Assembly: GCA_947374535.1 (NCBI GenBank) | Contig: CANCCJ010000086.1 | Span: 1 to 11,212, forward strand | Reading direction: 5' to 3' | Source: Comamonadaceae bacterium | GTDB lineage: Bacteria; Pseudomonadota; Gammaproteobacteria; Burkholderiales; Burkholderiaceae | DNA: 11,212 bases | Shown here: piece after piece, positions 1-7,050 of the stretch | How the letters are laid out: each line of letters starts with the position of its first letter | How positions within the stretch are numbered: position 1 is the stretch's first letter | Program-made: the position numbers and the translations under genes | The notes under the pieces: model-generated | Databases searched by the model: none | Told to the model about the DNA's origin: nothing | Seen by the model: the letters and a program-made list of their open reading frames with translations, nothing else

Positions 1-120
1 GAAGCCAAGTCAGAAATCTTCGATTACATCGAGGGTTTCTACAATCGAGTTCGACGCCACAAGCATCTCGATCAACTCAGCCCCTATGAGTTCGAGCGGC
101 AGCGTCAGACTGCGCTATGA
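1..120 (+). CDS. IS3-family transposase OrfB, C-terminal fragment (5' end outside window)
   Basis: The frame is open from base 1 and stops at TGA 118-120, giving 39 visible residues. It reads as the end of an rve-type integrase core: the segment FYNRVRRHKHLDQLSPYEFE is the usual closing signature of IS3-family OrfB (DDE transposase), in which a Tyr-Asn-x-x-Arg-x-His stretch is followed by L-x-P-x-x-F/Y-E. The catalytic residues would lie upstream of the window, so I cannot tell whether the element is intact. The ORF ends about 25 nt before a probable terminal repeat, as expected for this family. The family call is firm from the sequence style; the IS subgroup is not determined. Confidence 0.85.
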   Translation, partial: EAKSEIFDYIEGFYNRVRRHKHLDQLSPYEFERQRQTAL

Positions 121-149
121 AAAGTGTCTAGAGGTTTGGGGGAATGCCA
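1..149 (+). mobile_element. Right end of an IS3-family insertion sequence, boundary approximate
   Basis: After the transposase stop the sequence runs GTGTCTAGAGGTTTGGGGG and then AATGCCA. Read from the outside inwards this begins TGGCATTCCCCC and ends CTAGACAC. A terminus starting with TG and carrying a G/C run followed by a GACAC-type block about 25 nt in fits IS3-family terminal inverted repeats. The left end and the target duplication are outside the window, so the right border near 149 is an inference and could be off by several bases. Confidence 0.5.
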
Positions 150-464
150 CACATAAAGATTATTTCCCGTACACAAGCTTATGCAAACGCTGTGAAACCT
201 GGAAGGGGCTCTGCTTTAAGCGTCGCTAAATATTTGCCAAAACTAAAACGTAGTCGCGTAAGGGCAGATTATTTATTGGCTGAAACGGTAACCACCAAGG
301 AAAGTTTGGATGTGGTGACTAGAGCTGAACAAGTGTTGCAGTGGTGTGACGATATTGAGCAAAAAATTAAGCAAGCTTTAGTGAGTCCTGTGCCTACTCC
401 TGTTGCAGACATTGTTCCTATAGCTTCACCAGCTAGCAGACCAACGCTTACTCGGGTGCGTTGA
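144..464 (+). CDS. Unrecognised 106-codon ORF next to the IS end, possibly a remnant
   Basis: I do not recognise this protein. It begins with a basic stretch (K and R rich, about residues 4-42), continues with a probable amphipathic helix (about residues 52-78, with VVTRAEQVLQWCDDIEQK), and ends in a Pro/Ala/Val/Thr-rich low-complexity tail. There is no signal peptide, membrane segment or familiar catalytic motif. The ATG at 144 lies inside the inferred inverted repeat of the neighbouring IS3 element, so the apparent start may be an accident of the insertion; a longer original gene could have lost its 5' end. The GGGGGA just before the ATG could serve as a ribosome site. Base composition is visibly AT-richer than argJ and its neighbours, which suggests acquired DNA. 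It could be a real small gene, a decayed gene or a chance frame. Confidence 0.3.
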   Translation: MPHIKIISRTQAYANAVKPGRGSALSVAKYLPKLKRSRVRADYLLAETVTTKESLDVVTRAEQVLQWCDDIEQKIKQALVSPVPTPVADIVPIASPASRPTLTRVR

Positions 465-755
465 GGGCGGCACACTAAAGACGGTCGCTATTTCGAGCTG
501 CTCAAGCTTGGGGCATTTTTTGACACCTCTAACTGTAGTCATCAAGAAACGTTTGCAGCTGTAATGTGTATTGCACTTCAATTAAACTGTGCACTTAACA
601 AAGTACGCTGTACGTCGTGGCAGTGTGCAAACTATTGGGGTTGTTTTACAAATGTTACACAGTCGAAAAAAGGCTATAAAAATCCTTGTAAATCAACATA
701 GTTACACCACGCCGTGGCAATACAAGCAATGCCACGGTAAGTTGGCCTAAGTTTT
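465..755. other. Intergenic stretch without a convincing gene before argJ
   Basis: No frame of useful length and coding character is present. The stretch is AT-richer than the flanking core genes. It contains a directly repeated heptamer TGCACTT at 572-578 and 590-596, a repeated GTTACAC at 654-660 and 701-707, a TATAAA box at 675-680 that could be part of the argJ promoter although no good -35 lies at the usual distance, and a perfect inverted repeat at 712-737. In related genomes I would expect secA in front of argJ; I see no trace of it here, which agrees with an insertion or rearrangement on this side. Confidence 0.45.
712..737 (+). promoter_or_regulatory. Perfect 8-bp inverted repeat in the argJ leader
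   Basis: CCGTGGCA at 712-719 and TGCCACGG at 730-737 are exact reverse complements separated by 10 nt. The right arm ends 18 nt before the argJ ATG. No T-run follows, so it is not an intrinsic terminator. It could be an operator dyad (arms about 18 bp centre to centre) or an RNA hairpin near the translation start of argJ. The function is inference. Confidence 0.4.
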
Positions 756-1997
756 ATGTCTGTTCATCTCAAACCACCCAACCCTGCAAACTTGCACGCC
801 ATCGACGGCGTGCGCATTGGTGTCACGCAAGCAGGCATCCGCAAAGCAGACCGCAAAGACTTGACGGTTGTCTTGATTGACGAAGGTGCTTCGGTCAGCG
901 GCGTGTTCACGCAAAACCGTTTTTGCGCTGCGCCTGTGCAGGTGTGTCGCGAGCATTTGGATGCCGGTCAAGGCATTCGTGCCATGGTGATCAACACGGG
1001 TAACGCGAATGCAGGCACAGGTGAAGAAGGCCTCAAGCGTGCGCGTGAGACATGCGTTGCGTTGGCTGATGCTTTGCAAATTTCACCCAACCAAGTGTTA
1101 CCGTTTTCAACCGGCGTCATCATGGAGCCGCTGCCCCACGATCGCATCATCGCGGGCATGCCGACTGCCATTGCCGCTGCAGGCAATGCCGGTAGTGCGC
1201 AGCAATGGGCCGATGCAGCCGAAGGCATCATGACCACGGACACCGTGCCTAAAGCTGCCAGCACGCAAGTGCAAATTGCAGGCACCACGGTCAGTGTGAC
1301 GGGTATCAGCAAAGGCGCTGGCATGATTCGCCCCAACATGGCCACCATGTTGGGCTACGTCGCCACCGATGCGTGCGTGGCCCCTGTGTTGATGAAAGAG
1401 TTGTCTTTGGCTTTGGCCGAAGGCTCGTTCAACCGCATCACGGTCGATGGCGATACATCGACCAATGACTCGTTTGTGGTCATTGCGACCAACAAAGCGA
1501 AGCACGCTCCTATTACCAGCTTGCAAAGCACAGAAGGCAACGCCTTGCTGCAAGCCATGTTGCAAGTGGCGCGTCAACTCGCACAAGCCATCGTGCGCGA
1601 TGGCGAGGGCGCCACCAAATTCATCACCGTTCGTGTGGAAGGTGGTCGTCACAGCGCCGAGTGCCGTCAAGTGGCCTACGCCATCGCCCATTCGCCGTTG
1701 GTAAAAACGGCTTTCTTCGCCAGCGACCCCAACTTGGGCCGCATCTTGGCGGCTGTGGGCTATGCCGGCATTTCCGACCTCGATCAGACGGGCATCGATT
1801 TGTATTTGGACGACGTGCATGTGGCCATCCAAGGTGGCCGTCATCCCGATTACCGCGAAGAAGACGGTCAGCGCGTGATGCAGCAATCTGAAATCACCGT
1901 GCGCGTGGTCTTGGGTCGCGGTACCGCCAGCGACACCGTGTGGACCTGCGATTTGAGCCACGACTACGTCAGCATCAACGCTGACTACCGCAGCTGA
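756..1997 (+). CDS. argJ: Glutamate N-acetyltransferase / ornithine acetyltransferase ArgJ
   Basis: ArgJ transfers the acetyl group of N-acetylornithine to glutamate, giving ornithine and recycling N-acetylglutamate in the cyclic arginine pathway; bifunctional members also use acetyl-CoA. The 413-residue protein has the family hallmarks: TGNANAGTG (81-89), [10 protein letters not shown] (118-127), the self-cleavage motif [14 protein letters not shown] (186-199), in which Thr197 becomes the nucleophile at the N-terminus of the beta chain, [10 protein letters not shown] (231-240), RDGEGATKF, and the typical C-terminal end with NADYRS. Length is normal (about 400-415), so the enzyme looks complete. 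It is cytoplasmic. The ATG at 756 is chosen because the N-terminus then matches family length; its ribosome site is weak. The stop TGA shares its A with the ATG of the next gene. Whether this copy is mono- or bifunctional cannot be told from the sequence alone. Confidence 0.97.
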   Translation: MSVHLKPPNPANLHAIDGVRIGVTQAGIRKADRKDLTVVLIDEGASVSGVFTQNRFCAAPVQVCREHLDAGQGIRAMVINTGNANAGTGEEGLKRARETCVALADALQISPNQVLPFSTGVIMEPLPHDRIIAGMPTAIAAAGNAGSAQQWADAAEGIMTTDTVPKAASTQVQIAGTTVSVTGISKGAGMIRPNMATMLGYVATDACVAPVLMKELSLALAEGSFNRITVDGDTSTNDSFVVIATNKAKHAPITSLQSTEGNALLQAMLQVARQLAQAIVRDGEGATKFITVRVEGGRHSAECRQVAYAIAHSPLVKTAFFASDPNLGRILAAVGYAGISDLDQTGIDLYLDDVHVAIQGGRHPDYREEDGQRVMQQSEITVRVVLGRGTASDTVWTCDLSHDYVSINADYRS

Positions 1998-2878
1998 TGA
2001 CAGACGCCCTTCATCCCCTAGAACGCTTGGTGCAACGCGCCGAGGCTTTGATGGCTCGTATCGAACAGGTGCTGCCGCAACCGATGGTGGAGCCCGATTG
2101 GTCTGCCAGCTTGGCCTTTCGCTACCGCAAGCGCAACAACGGTCGCGGTGGCTTAGAGCCCGTGCGTCATGTGGCCAAACTGGGTTTGGCCGACTTGCAA
2201 GAGATTGACGGTCAGAAAGAAAAGATTCAACGCAACACCGAGCAATTTGTGAAGGGCTTGCCCGCCAACAACGTGTTGCTCACGGGGTCGCGCGGCACCG
2301 GAAAATCGTCGCTCATCAAAGCGTGTTTGAACGAATATGGTGCCCAAGGCTTGCGTTTGATTGAAGTCGACAAAGACGATCTGACGGATTTGCCGGACAT
2401 CATCGAGTTGGTGTCTGAGCGCCCAGAAAAATTCATCATCTTCTGCGATGACTTGAGCTTCGAAGATGGCGAGCCTGGTTACAAGGCGCTCAAGTCGATC
2501 TTGGATGGCTCCATTGCAGCGGCCACGCCTAATGTGCTGATTTATGCCACCAGCAACCGCCGCCATTTGCTGCCTGAGTACATGAAAGAAAACCTCACGT
2601 ACACGCATTCCGACGATGGCGAAGTGCATCCAGGTGAAGGCGTGGAAGAGAAAATTTCTTTGTCTGAACGCTTTGGCTTGTGGGTGAGCTTCTACCCCTT
2701 CAGTCAAGACGAATACCTGACCATCGCCGCGCAGTGGCTTTCATCGTTTGGTGTGACCCCTGCACAGATTGAGGCCGCTAAACCTGACGCCTTGGTGTGG
2801 GCTTTAGAGCGCGCCTCACGCAGTGGACGTGTGGCGTATCAGTTTGCACGCGATTACGCGGGCAAACACGCGGCTTAA
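1997..2878 (+). CDS. P-loop AAA ATPase of the DUF815 family
   Basis: This 293-residue soluble ATPase has a Walker A GSRGTGKSS at 97-105, a hydrophobic Walker B ending in acidic residues (FIIFCDDLSF, 146-155) and a sensor-1-like strand with Asn (YATSNRRH, 183-190). Residues about 1-50 form a helical, basic N-terminal region; the C-terminal part (about 215-293) is a helical lid-like region. The arrangement fits PF05673 (DUF815), whose cellular role is not established; I do not assign a substrate. It overlaps argJ by one nucleotide (TGATG), a configuration that normally couples translation, and mutT follows three bases after its stop. The co-occurrence with argJ and mutT is, as I recall, common in Burkholderiales and says little about function. 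It looks complete. Confidence 0.88.
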   Translation: MTDALHPLERLVQRAEALMARIEQVLPQPMVEPDWSASLAFRYRKRNNGRGGLEPVRHVAKLGLADLQEIDGQKEKIQRNTEQFVKGLPANNVLLTGSRGTGKSSLIKACLNEYGAQGLRLIEVDKDDLTDLPDIIELVSERPEKFIIFCDDLSFEDGEPGYKALKSILDGSIAAATPNVLIYATSNRRHLLPEYMKENLTYTHSDDGEVHPGEGVEEKISLSERFGLWVSFYPFSQDEYLTIAAQWLSSFGVTPAQIEAAKPDALVWALERASRSGRVAYQFARDYAGKHAA

Positions 2879-2881
2879 ATC

Positions 2882-3352
2882 ATGACCCACGCCGAAGTAC
2901 GCATGGTCGATGCAGACCAAACGCGTTCAGCCGACCGCAGCTTGGTGCAAGTGGCGGTGGGTATTTTGTTGCGAGCAGATGATGCTTTCTTGCTCACCAG
3001 TCGCCCCAAAGGCAAGGCATACGCGGGCTATTGGGAGTTCCCGGGCGGCAAGCTCGAAGCGGGCGAGACCGTCGAACAAGCATTGCGCCGCGAACTGCAA
3101 GAAGAAATTGGCATCACCATCCAAGACTGCGCCTTGTGGAAGACGGAGCGCATTGACTACCCGCATGCATTCGTGCAGCTCAACTTTTGCATCGTCCGGC
3201 AATGGACGGGCGAGTTGGAGATGTTGGAGTCACAGTCGTTTGCGTGGCAGCAATTGCCGGTGATGGTGCAACCGGTGTTGCCCGGCACTCTGCCTGTGTT
3301 GCAGTGGTTTGCGCAAGAGCGTGGATTCGTTGGCGAGACACACCGCACCTGA
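2882..3352 (+). CDS. mutT: NUDIX hydrolase, MutT-type (8-oxo-dGTP diphosphatase)
   Basis: MutT hydrolyses 8-oxo-dGTP to the monophosphate and so prevents A:T to C:G mutations. The 156-residue protein carries a complete NUDIX box at residues 56-78: Gly56, Glu62, then Arg70-Glu71 and Glu74-Glu75-x-Gly77, matching GX5EX7REUXEEXGU, with the metal-binding glutamates present. The preceding GYWEFPGGKLE is the standard MutT lead-in, and the WQ residues near 122-123 fit the family's later strand. The protein begins with about 20 extra polar residues before the first beta strand. ATG 2882 lies three bases after the stop of the ATPase gene without a good Shine-Dalgarno, so translation is probably coupled; Met8 (2903) is an alternative start. 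No thiamine-phosphate-synthase fusion, as found in some longer MutT proteins, is present. The exact nucleotide substrate is inferred from similarity. Confidence 0.9.
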   Translation: MTHAEVRMVDADQTRSADRSLVQVAVGILLRADDAFLLTSRPKGKAYAGYWEFPGGKLEAGETVEQALRRELQEEIGITIQDCALWKTERIDYPHAFVQLNFCIVRQWTGELEMLESQSFAWQQLPVMVQPVLPGTLPVLQWFAQERGFVGETHRT

Positions 3353-3369
3353 GCTGAGCAGGGCCGCGC

Positions 3370-3570
3370 TTATTGAAGTGGTGTGTTTTCGAAGTCGGCG
3401 TCGTCTTGCGGCGTTTGATCGGGCAAGCGGTGTTCTTCGTTGGCCCAAGCGCCTAAATCAATGTTGCGGCAACGCTCACCGCAAAAAGGGCGATAAACGT
3501 TGTTTGGCTCGTAGCGACTAGGGCCGCCACACTGCGGGCAAACAACGATGCGAAGCGCAGACTCAGCCAT
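3370..3570 (-). CDS. yacG: DNA gyrase inhibitor YacG, zinc-binding
   Basis: YacG is a small zinc protein that binds GyrB and inhibits gyrase. The 66-residue sequence shows the four-cysteine zinc site: Cys11-x-x-Cys14 in CPQCGG and Cys30-x-x-x-Cys34 in FCGERCR, followed by the conserved NIDLGAWANEEHRLP segment. An acidic, flexible tail closes the protein. Size is normal (about 60-68). It is the last gene of the minus-strand block and starts three bases after the zapD stop, so it is almost certainly co-transcribed with zapD and coaE, the same association seen in gammaproteobacteria. Its 3' end faces mutT across only 17 bases, in which I see no good terminator hairpin. Confidence 0.95.
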   Translation of the reverse strand: MAESALRIVVCPQCGGPSRYEPNNVYRPFCGERCRNIDLGAWANEEHRLPDQTPQDDADFENTPLQ

Positions 3571-3573
3571 GGC

Positions 3574-4326
3574 TTAAACGCAAAGAGCCATTTCAAATGG
3601 CACATCGTCGGTGCTGTGCTGCATCCGGCCATCGCCGTCTTGGCGCATCATGCGCACCCAAATCATCAAGCGGTTGCCGCTGATTTCTGGAACGAAGCCC
3701 AGCGCAGGGTCAATGGCCACGCGCATCAGTTGGAACCTGCCCTGGGCCAGAGATTGTTGGAACTGACCACCCATGGCCATCATCTTTTGTGTGGTGCCTG
3801 TGTCGCGCATCAACGAGAGCAACAGGTTGACGGATTCTTTCATGGGTTGGAATACATCGAACCAGCGCATGATGTCGGCACGGCGCACGTCTGGGCTTTG
3901 TTGCTGCCAGGCGTGATAGGCGGGCAAATCAAAACAGCAGGTGCCGCCAGGAATCGCCACGCGGTTACGCAATGCACTGAGCCATTCGTTGTCGGTGATG
4001 TTTTGCCCAATTTTTCCCATCGGGCCGTTGAGGCCCGTGAAGCAATGATCGATGTTGTCGAGCAATTGTTGCAACGCAGTTTCGGAAACCGAAGGGTTGC
4101 CTCGCAAGGCGTTGAATTGCTGCTTATGACGTTCTAAGTCTTTCAGAACGTCAGATTTGAGGTCTGTCCGTCCACCCGCTTCAACCAACTCAAACAAGGT
4201 GGTGAGGGCAAAGTGGTTGTCCACAGGGTGGTCGCGTGAAGTGAGCTCTTCAAAACGCTGAAACAGGTGTTCCAAACGCAGGTAAGTGCGCACACGTTCG
4301 TTGAAGGGATGTTCGTACAGAATCAC
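3574..4326 (-). CDS. zapD: Cell division protein ZapD (Z-ring-associated)
   Basis: ZapD is a cytoplasmic protein that cross-links FtsZ protofilaments and stabilises the Z ring. The 250-residue protein opens with the diagnostic ILYEHPFNERVRTYLRLEHLF, has a mostly helical N-terminal half, and ends in a beta-rich half (about residues 125-250, including IPGGTCCFDLPAYHAW and GNRLMIWVRMM). Length matches E. coli ZapD (about 247). The start is GTG at 4324-4326: homologues begin at this ILYE position and there is no upstream in-frame ATG with better support. No Shine-Dalgarno is evident before the GTG. The 63-nt gap to coaE is the longest in this operon and is rich in inverted repeats, reported separately. 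Confidence 0.95.
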   Translation of the reverse strand: MILYEHPFNERVRTYLRLEHLFQRFEELTSRDHPVDNHFALTTLFELVEAGGRTDLKSDVLKDLERHKQQFNALRGNPSVSETALQQLLDNIDHCFTGLNGPMGKIGQNITDNEWLSALRNRVAIPGGTCCFDLPAYHAWQQQSPDVRRADIMRWFDVFQPMKESVNLLLSLMRDTGTTQKMMAMGGQFQQSLAQGRFQLMRVAIDPALGFVPEISGNRLMIWVRMMRQDGDGRMQHSTDDVPFEMALCV

Positions 4327-4340
4327 GCGAAAGACGGTTC

Positions 4341-4400
4341 AGAGGTGGGGGTTGGAATTATTGAGATCATAACCTCTCAAAATTCGTTTTTACCCCCCAC
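4341..4400 (-). promoter_or_regulatory. Nested inverted repeats between coaE and zapD
   Basis: An outer pair GTGGGGG (4345-4351) and CCCCCAC (4394-4400) encloses an inner pair TTGAGA (4361-4366) and TCTCAA (4375-4380). A third pair, AGAGGT (4341-4346) with ACCTCT (4372-4377), would compete with both. The outer right arm lies inside the last codons of coaE. In the transcript the structure would sit just upstream of the zapD GTG codon, which lacks a ribosome site. No U-run follows, so a simple terminator is not supported. Any regulatory role is inference. Confidence 0.3.
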
Positions 4401-5013
4401 TTGTGGGCGTCACAGGTAAAGCCAACACGATTTGGCGAAGTGTCTCCAGTGAGAGACGGTCGTTGAAAATCACCCAGTCTGCAGCGGCAAGCCTCTCAGC
4501 GCGAGAGGCTTGGGCATGGATGATTTTTTCGACGGTTTCACGGCTCAATGCATTGCGTGCCATCACGCGTTGGATCTGCGTCGCTTCCAAGCAGTCCACC
4601 ACGAGTACGCGGTCGACTTGCGCGCGCCAACGCCCAGACTCCACCAGCAAGGGCACGTCAAAGACAAGGGTGTGTTTGCCAGCCTCGATGGCCGCTTGAG
4701 CTTGGCATTGCGTCTCTTGGGCAACGAGGGGGTGGATGATGGCTTCCAGCGTGCGTTTGGCCTGCGCGTTAGCAAAGACGTGTGCGCGCATGCGGTCACG
4801 GTCCATGTCGCCTTGGCGATTGAGGAACTCGGCGCCGAAGGTCTGAACAATGACCGGAATAGCCGCACCGTTGGCGGACGTGACGCTTCGGGCAATGGCA
4901 TCGGCATCGATCACGGCTGCACCTCGGGCTGACAACAGGTGCCCAACCGTGCTTTTTCCGCTGCCGATGCCGCCGGTCAGTCCGATTCGCAGGGGCTTAG
5001 AAGTCGTTGTCAT
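4390..5013 (-). CDS. coaE: Dephospho-CoA kinase CoaE
   Basis: CoaE phosphorylates the 3' hydroxyl of dephospho-CoA, the last step of coenzyme A synthesis, in the cytoplasm. With the start at ATG 5011-5013 the protein has 207 residues and begins MTTTSKPLRIGLTGGIGSGKS, placing the P-loop GGIGSGKS at 14-21 near the N-terminus as in the family. VIDADAIAR (34-42) supplies the substrate-site aspartates, FDVPLLVE (118-125) is the conserved core strand and loop, and the lid helices follow. The frame is open up to 5097, but the extra 28 residues would overlap pilD by 62 nt and have no counterpart in the family, so I reject that start. The usual Asn-x-Gly near the C-terminus reads VIFNDR here, a minor deviation. 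pilD ends 22 nt upstream, so co-transcription is likely. Confidence 0.95.
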   Translation of the reverse strand: MTTTSKPLRIGLTGGIGSGKSTVGHLLSARGAAVIDADAIARSVTSANGAAIPVIVQTFGAEFLNRQGDMDRDRMRAHVFANAQAKRTLEAIIHPLVAQETQCQAQAAIEAGKHTLVFDVPLLVESGRWRAQVDRVLVVDCLEATQIQRVMARNALSRETVEKIIHAQASRAERLAAADWVIFNDRLSLETLRQIVLALPVTPTSGG

Positions 5014-5035
5014 TGCACCGAGTCTATGTAAAAAA

Positions 5036-5839
5036 TCACCAGCCCAGCCATGCGGCGATGGGCTGCATGCCGATAAGGGCAACCACCACGCCTGCAACCG
5101 CTAAAAAAGGGCCAAAAGGAATATGACCTTCTTCTCGCAATTGGTCTTTGAATTTCATCAACAAGCCCACGGTGGCGCCGCTCACACTGGCCATCAAGAC
5201 CAATGGAATCAAGGCCAGCGGGCCCAGCCAAGCACCTAAGCCCGCGAGCAGTTTAAAGTCACCTGCCCCCATGCCTTGCTTGCCTGTGATGAGTTCGAAG
5301 GCGCTGGCAACGGTCCACAAAGAGACGTAACCGACAACAGCACCCCAGACGGATTGGTGGAGGTTTAAAGGCAACCAGCCTGTGGCGCTGGCCATCAGGC
5401 CTGTCCAGACCAAGGTTTGTGTGAGGTCGTCGGGCAGCAAGGTGGTTTGCCAGTCGATGACGGAAAGGGCGAGCAAGAGGGACGCAAAGACGGCCCAACA
5501 TGCGCCTGTGGCGTTGAATCCCCAATGCCAAATGCAAGTCATCCAAACCAAGCCTGTGACGAGTTCAACCGTTGGATAAAGCTTGCTGATAGGTTGATGG
5601 CAAAAACTGCAGCGACCATTGAGAAAGGCAAAGCTGAGCAGCGGTAGGTTGTGCCAAATTTTGAGTGGCGTGTTGCAGTGTGGGCAGTGCGAAGCGGGCC
5701 AGCACAGGTCGTACTGTTCGTGGCCGTGCTCTGAGTGTGGCTCGTCCATGATCATCCGTGGCAAGCGGTGAATCAGCACATTCAAAAAACTGCCGATGAG
5801 CAAGCCGAACCCAAAGGCGAACGCCATGTCCCACGTCAT
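5036..5839 (-). CDS. pilD: Prepilin peptidase / N-methyltransferase PilD
   Basis: PilD cleaves the positively charged leader of type IV prepilins (and type II secretion pseudopilins) at the inner membrane and N-methylates the new N-terminus. The 267-residue protein is polytopic, with roughly eight hydrophobic segments. The N-terminal methylase region has GSFLNVLIHRLP (16-27) and a cytoplasmic zinc loop with Cys52-x-x-Cys55 and Cys77-x-x-Cys80. The aspartyl protease residues are in VIDWQTTLLPDD (127-138, probable catalytic Asp129) and GMGAGDFK (189-196, Asp194, the GxGD motif). IPFGPFLA near the C-terminus is typical. Length is slightly below the common 280-290. It overlaps pilC by four bases (ATGA), so the two are translationally coupled. 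Nothing essential is missing. Confidence 0.96.
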   Translation of the reverse strand: MTWDMAFAFGFGLLIGSFLNVLIHRLPRMIMDEPHSEHGHEQYDLCWPASHCPHCNTPLKIWHNLPLLSFAFLNGRCSFCHQPISKLYPTVELVTGLVWMTCIWHWGFNATGACWAVFASLLLALSVIDWQTTLLPDDLTQTLVWTGLMASATGWLPLNLHQSVWGAVVGYVSLWTVASAFELITGKQGMGAGDFKLLAGLGAWLGPLALIPLVLMASVSGATVGLLMKFKDQLREEGHIPFGPFLAVAGVVVALIGMQPIAAWLGW

Positions 5840-7050
5840 ACCACTTGTCCCAGTTGAAAAATTGGAAGATACAAAGCCATCACCAAGCCACCAATGAGCA
5901 AACCCAGCACCACCATGATGAAGGGTTCTAAGAGTGTAGACAGTCGCATGACGGTATGGTCGACTTCGCGTTCATAGTGCTCCGCTGTTTTAGCCAACAT
6001 ATGGTCAAGCGCACCAGACTCTTCACCGATGGCGCACATCTGCACGACCATTTGCGGAAATAAACCTTGGCAGCTTTCCAGCGCCTGCGACAGCGATGCA
6101 CCCTGCATAAGTTGCGATTGCATGCGCAGTGTGGCGGATTGAAAAAGCAAATTGCCAGTCACGCCTTGGACGGACGTCAGTGCTTCGGTGAGTGGCACCC
6201 CTGCGGAGAACAAGGTGACGAGGGTGCGCGTCCAACGGGCTGTGCATGCGTGACGCGTGAGGGGGCCTGCGATGGGCATGCGCAAAACAAGGCGATGAAT
6301 GACGCGCTGCCACGCATGGCGTTGTTTGATTTGCCGATTCAGCCAAAACGCCGACACGCCGACAGCCATGAATGCAATCAAACCAAACTGCTTCACCGAC
6401 GCACTCAGACTGATCACGACCTGTGTGAGCCACGGCAACTCAGCGCCAAACGAAGCAAAGATGGATTGAAAGGCTGGCACAACAAAGACCAGAATCAGTG
6501 CCAACACGACGACGGCAATGGTCAGCACCGCGCAGGGGTAGATGAGCGCTGAGCGTAAGGTGGCGCGCAGGGCTTCGGTTTTTTCGAGGTGATTGGCCAA
6601 ACCTTCCAGCATGACATCGAGCATCCCTGCGACTTCGCCCACGGCAACCAAATTGCAATAAAGCGCATCGAACTCGCTGTGTCGCCCCAGCGCTGTGTTG
6701 AGCGCGACTCCGCCCTCCAGTTGAGTTTGAACATCACGAATGAGTACCTTCACGGCTGAGTTGGGCTCGCCACGATCGAGGATGGCAAACGCTTGTAGCA
6801 ATGGCACACCAGCGTGCAGCAACGTTGCCAATTGGCGCGTGAGTCGAGTGACATCACGCGCTTGCACCCGTGGCTTGGGTTTGAGTTTCAAGCATGTGGG
6901 GGGTGTGAATTGGCGCTGGATGTGCGTGGCGCGAATACGTTTTTGCTGCAACAGTTCGCTCACCTCATATTTGTGATTTGCGTGCATCTCACCCGCCACA
7001 AGTTGGCCTTGGCGGTCATTGCCTCGCCACCGGTAATGATTTTTAGTCAT
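5836..7050 (-). CDS. pilC: Type IV pilus inner-membrane platform protein PilC (GspF family)
   Basis: PilC is the polytopic platform protein that the assembly ATPase turns or moves to insert pilin. The 404 residues have the usual plan: an N-terminal segment (YRWRGNDRQGQLVAGE, 6-21), two GspF repeats (about 68-190 and 272-395), and three membrane segments near 168-195, 222-238 and 375-398. Each repeat contains the conserved LLxAGVPLxxA (residues 77-87 and 280-290) and a GExxGxL element (VGEVAGMLD 137-145; IGEESGALD 341-349). The length fits PilC (about 400-408). It overlaps pilB by eight bases (ATGACTAA) and pilD by four, so the three genes are read as a unit. The sequence could equally fit GspF, but the pilB-pilD-coaE-zapD context is that of type IV pili. 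Confidence 0.95.
   Translation of the reverse strand: MTKNHYRWRGNDRQGQLVAGEMHANHKYEVSELLQQKRIRATHIQRQFTPPTCLKLKPKPRVQARDVTRLTRQLATLLHAGVPLLQAFAILDRGEPNSAVKVLIRDVQTQLEGGVALNTALGRHSEFDALYCNLVAVGEVAGMLDVMLEGLANHLEKTEALRATLRSALIYPCAVLTIAVVVLALILVFVVPAFQSIFASFGAELPWLTQVVISLSASVKQFGLIAFMAVGVSAFWLNRQIKQRHAWQRVIHRLVLRMPIAGPLTRHACTARWTRTLVTLFSAGVPLTEALTSVQGVTGNLLFQSATLRMQSQLMQGASLSQALESCQGLFPQMVVQMCAIGEESGALDHMLAKTAEHYEREVDHTVMRLSTLLEPFIMVVLGLLIGGLVMALYLPIFQLGQVV

Noticed and set aside
505..526. CAAGCTTG palindrome followed by a T-run as a terminator
   Set aside because: The palindrome has no loop and the remaining pairing is too short for a stable stem.
515..535. Second IS end suggested by a GACACCTCTA string
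   Set aside because: It shares only a few bases with the inverted complement of the right-end repeat and does not continue the match.
1107..1961. 284-codon open frame on the minus strand inside argJ
   Set aside because: It lies fully antisense to a well-supported gene, has no recognisable motif and shows the His/Arg/Ala-rich composition typical of a shadow frame in GC-rich coding DNA.
2153..2707. 184-codon minus-strand frame inside the DUF815 ATPase gene
   Set aside because: Antisense to a gene with Walker motifs; composition is that of a shadow frame and there is no ribosome site.
3353..3369. Possible terminator between the convergent mutT and yacG genes
   Set aside because: Only a 4-bp stem CCTG/CAGG is found nearby and no T-run follows.
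3616..4137. 173-codon plus-strand frame opposite zapD
   Set aside because: zapD is certain by sequence; this frame is His/Ala-rich, without motifs or start signals.
4510..4932. 140-codon plus-strand frame opposite coaE
   Set aside because: Antisense shadow of a confidently identified kinase.
5014..5097. Upstream extension of coaE by 28 residues
   Set aside because: It would overlap pilD by 62 nt and displace the P-loop from its usual position near the N-terminus; ATG at 5013 fits the family.
6067..6552. 161-codon plus-strand frame opposite pilC
   Set aside because: Composition (Cys/His/Gln/Arg-rich) and lack of motifs mark it as a shadow of pilC.
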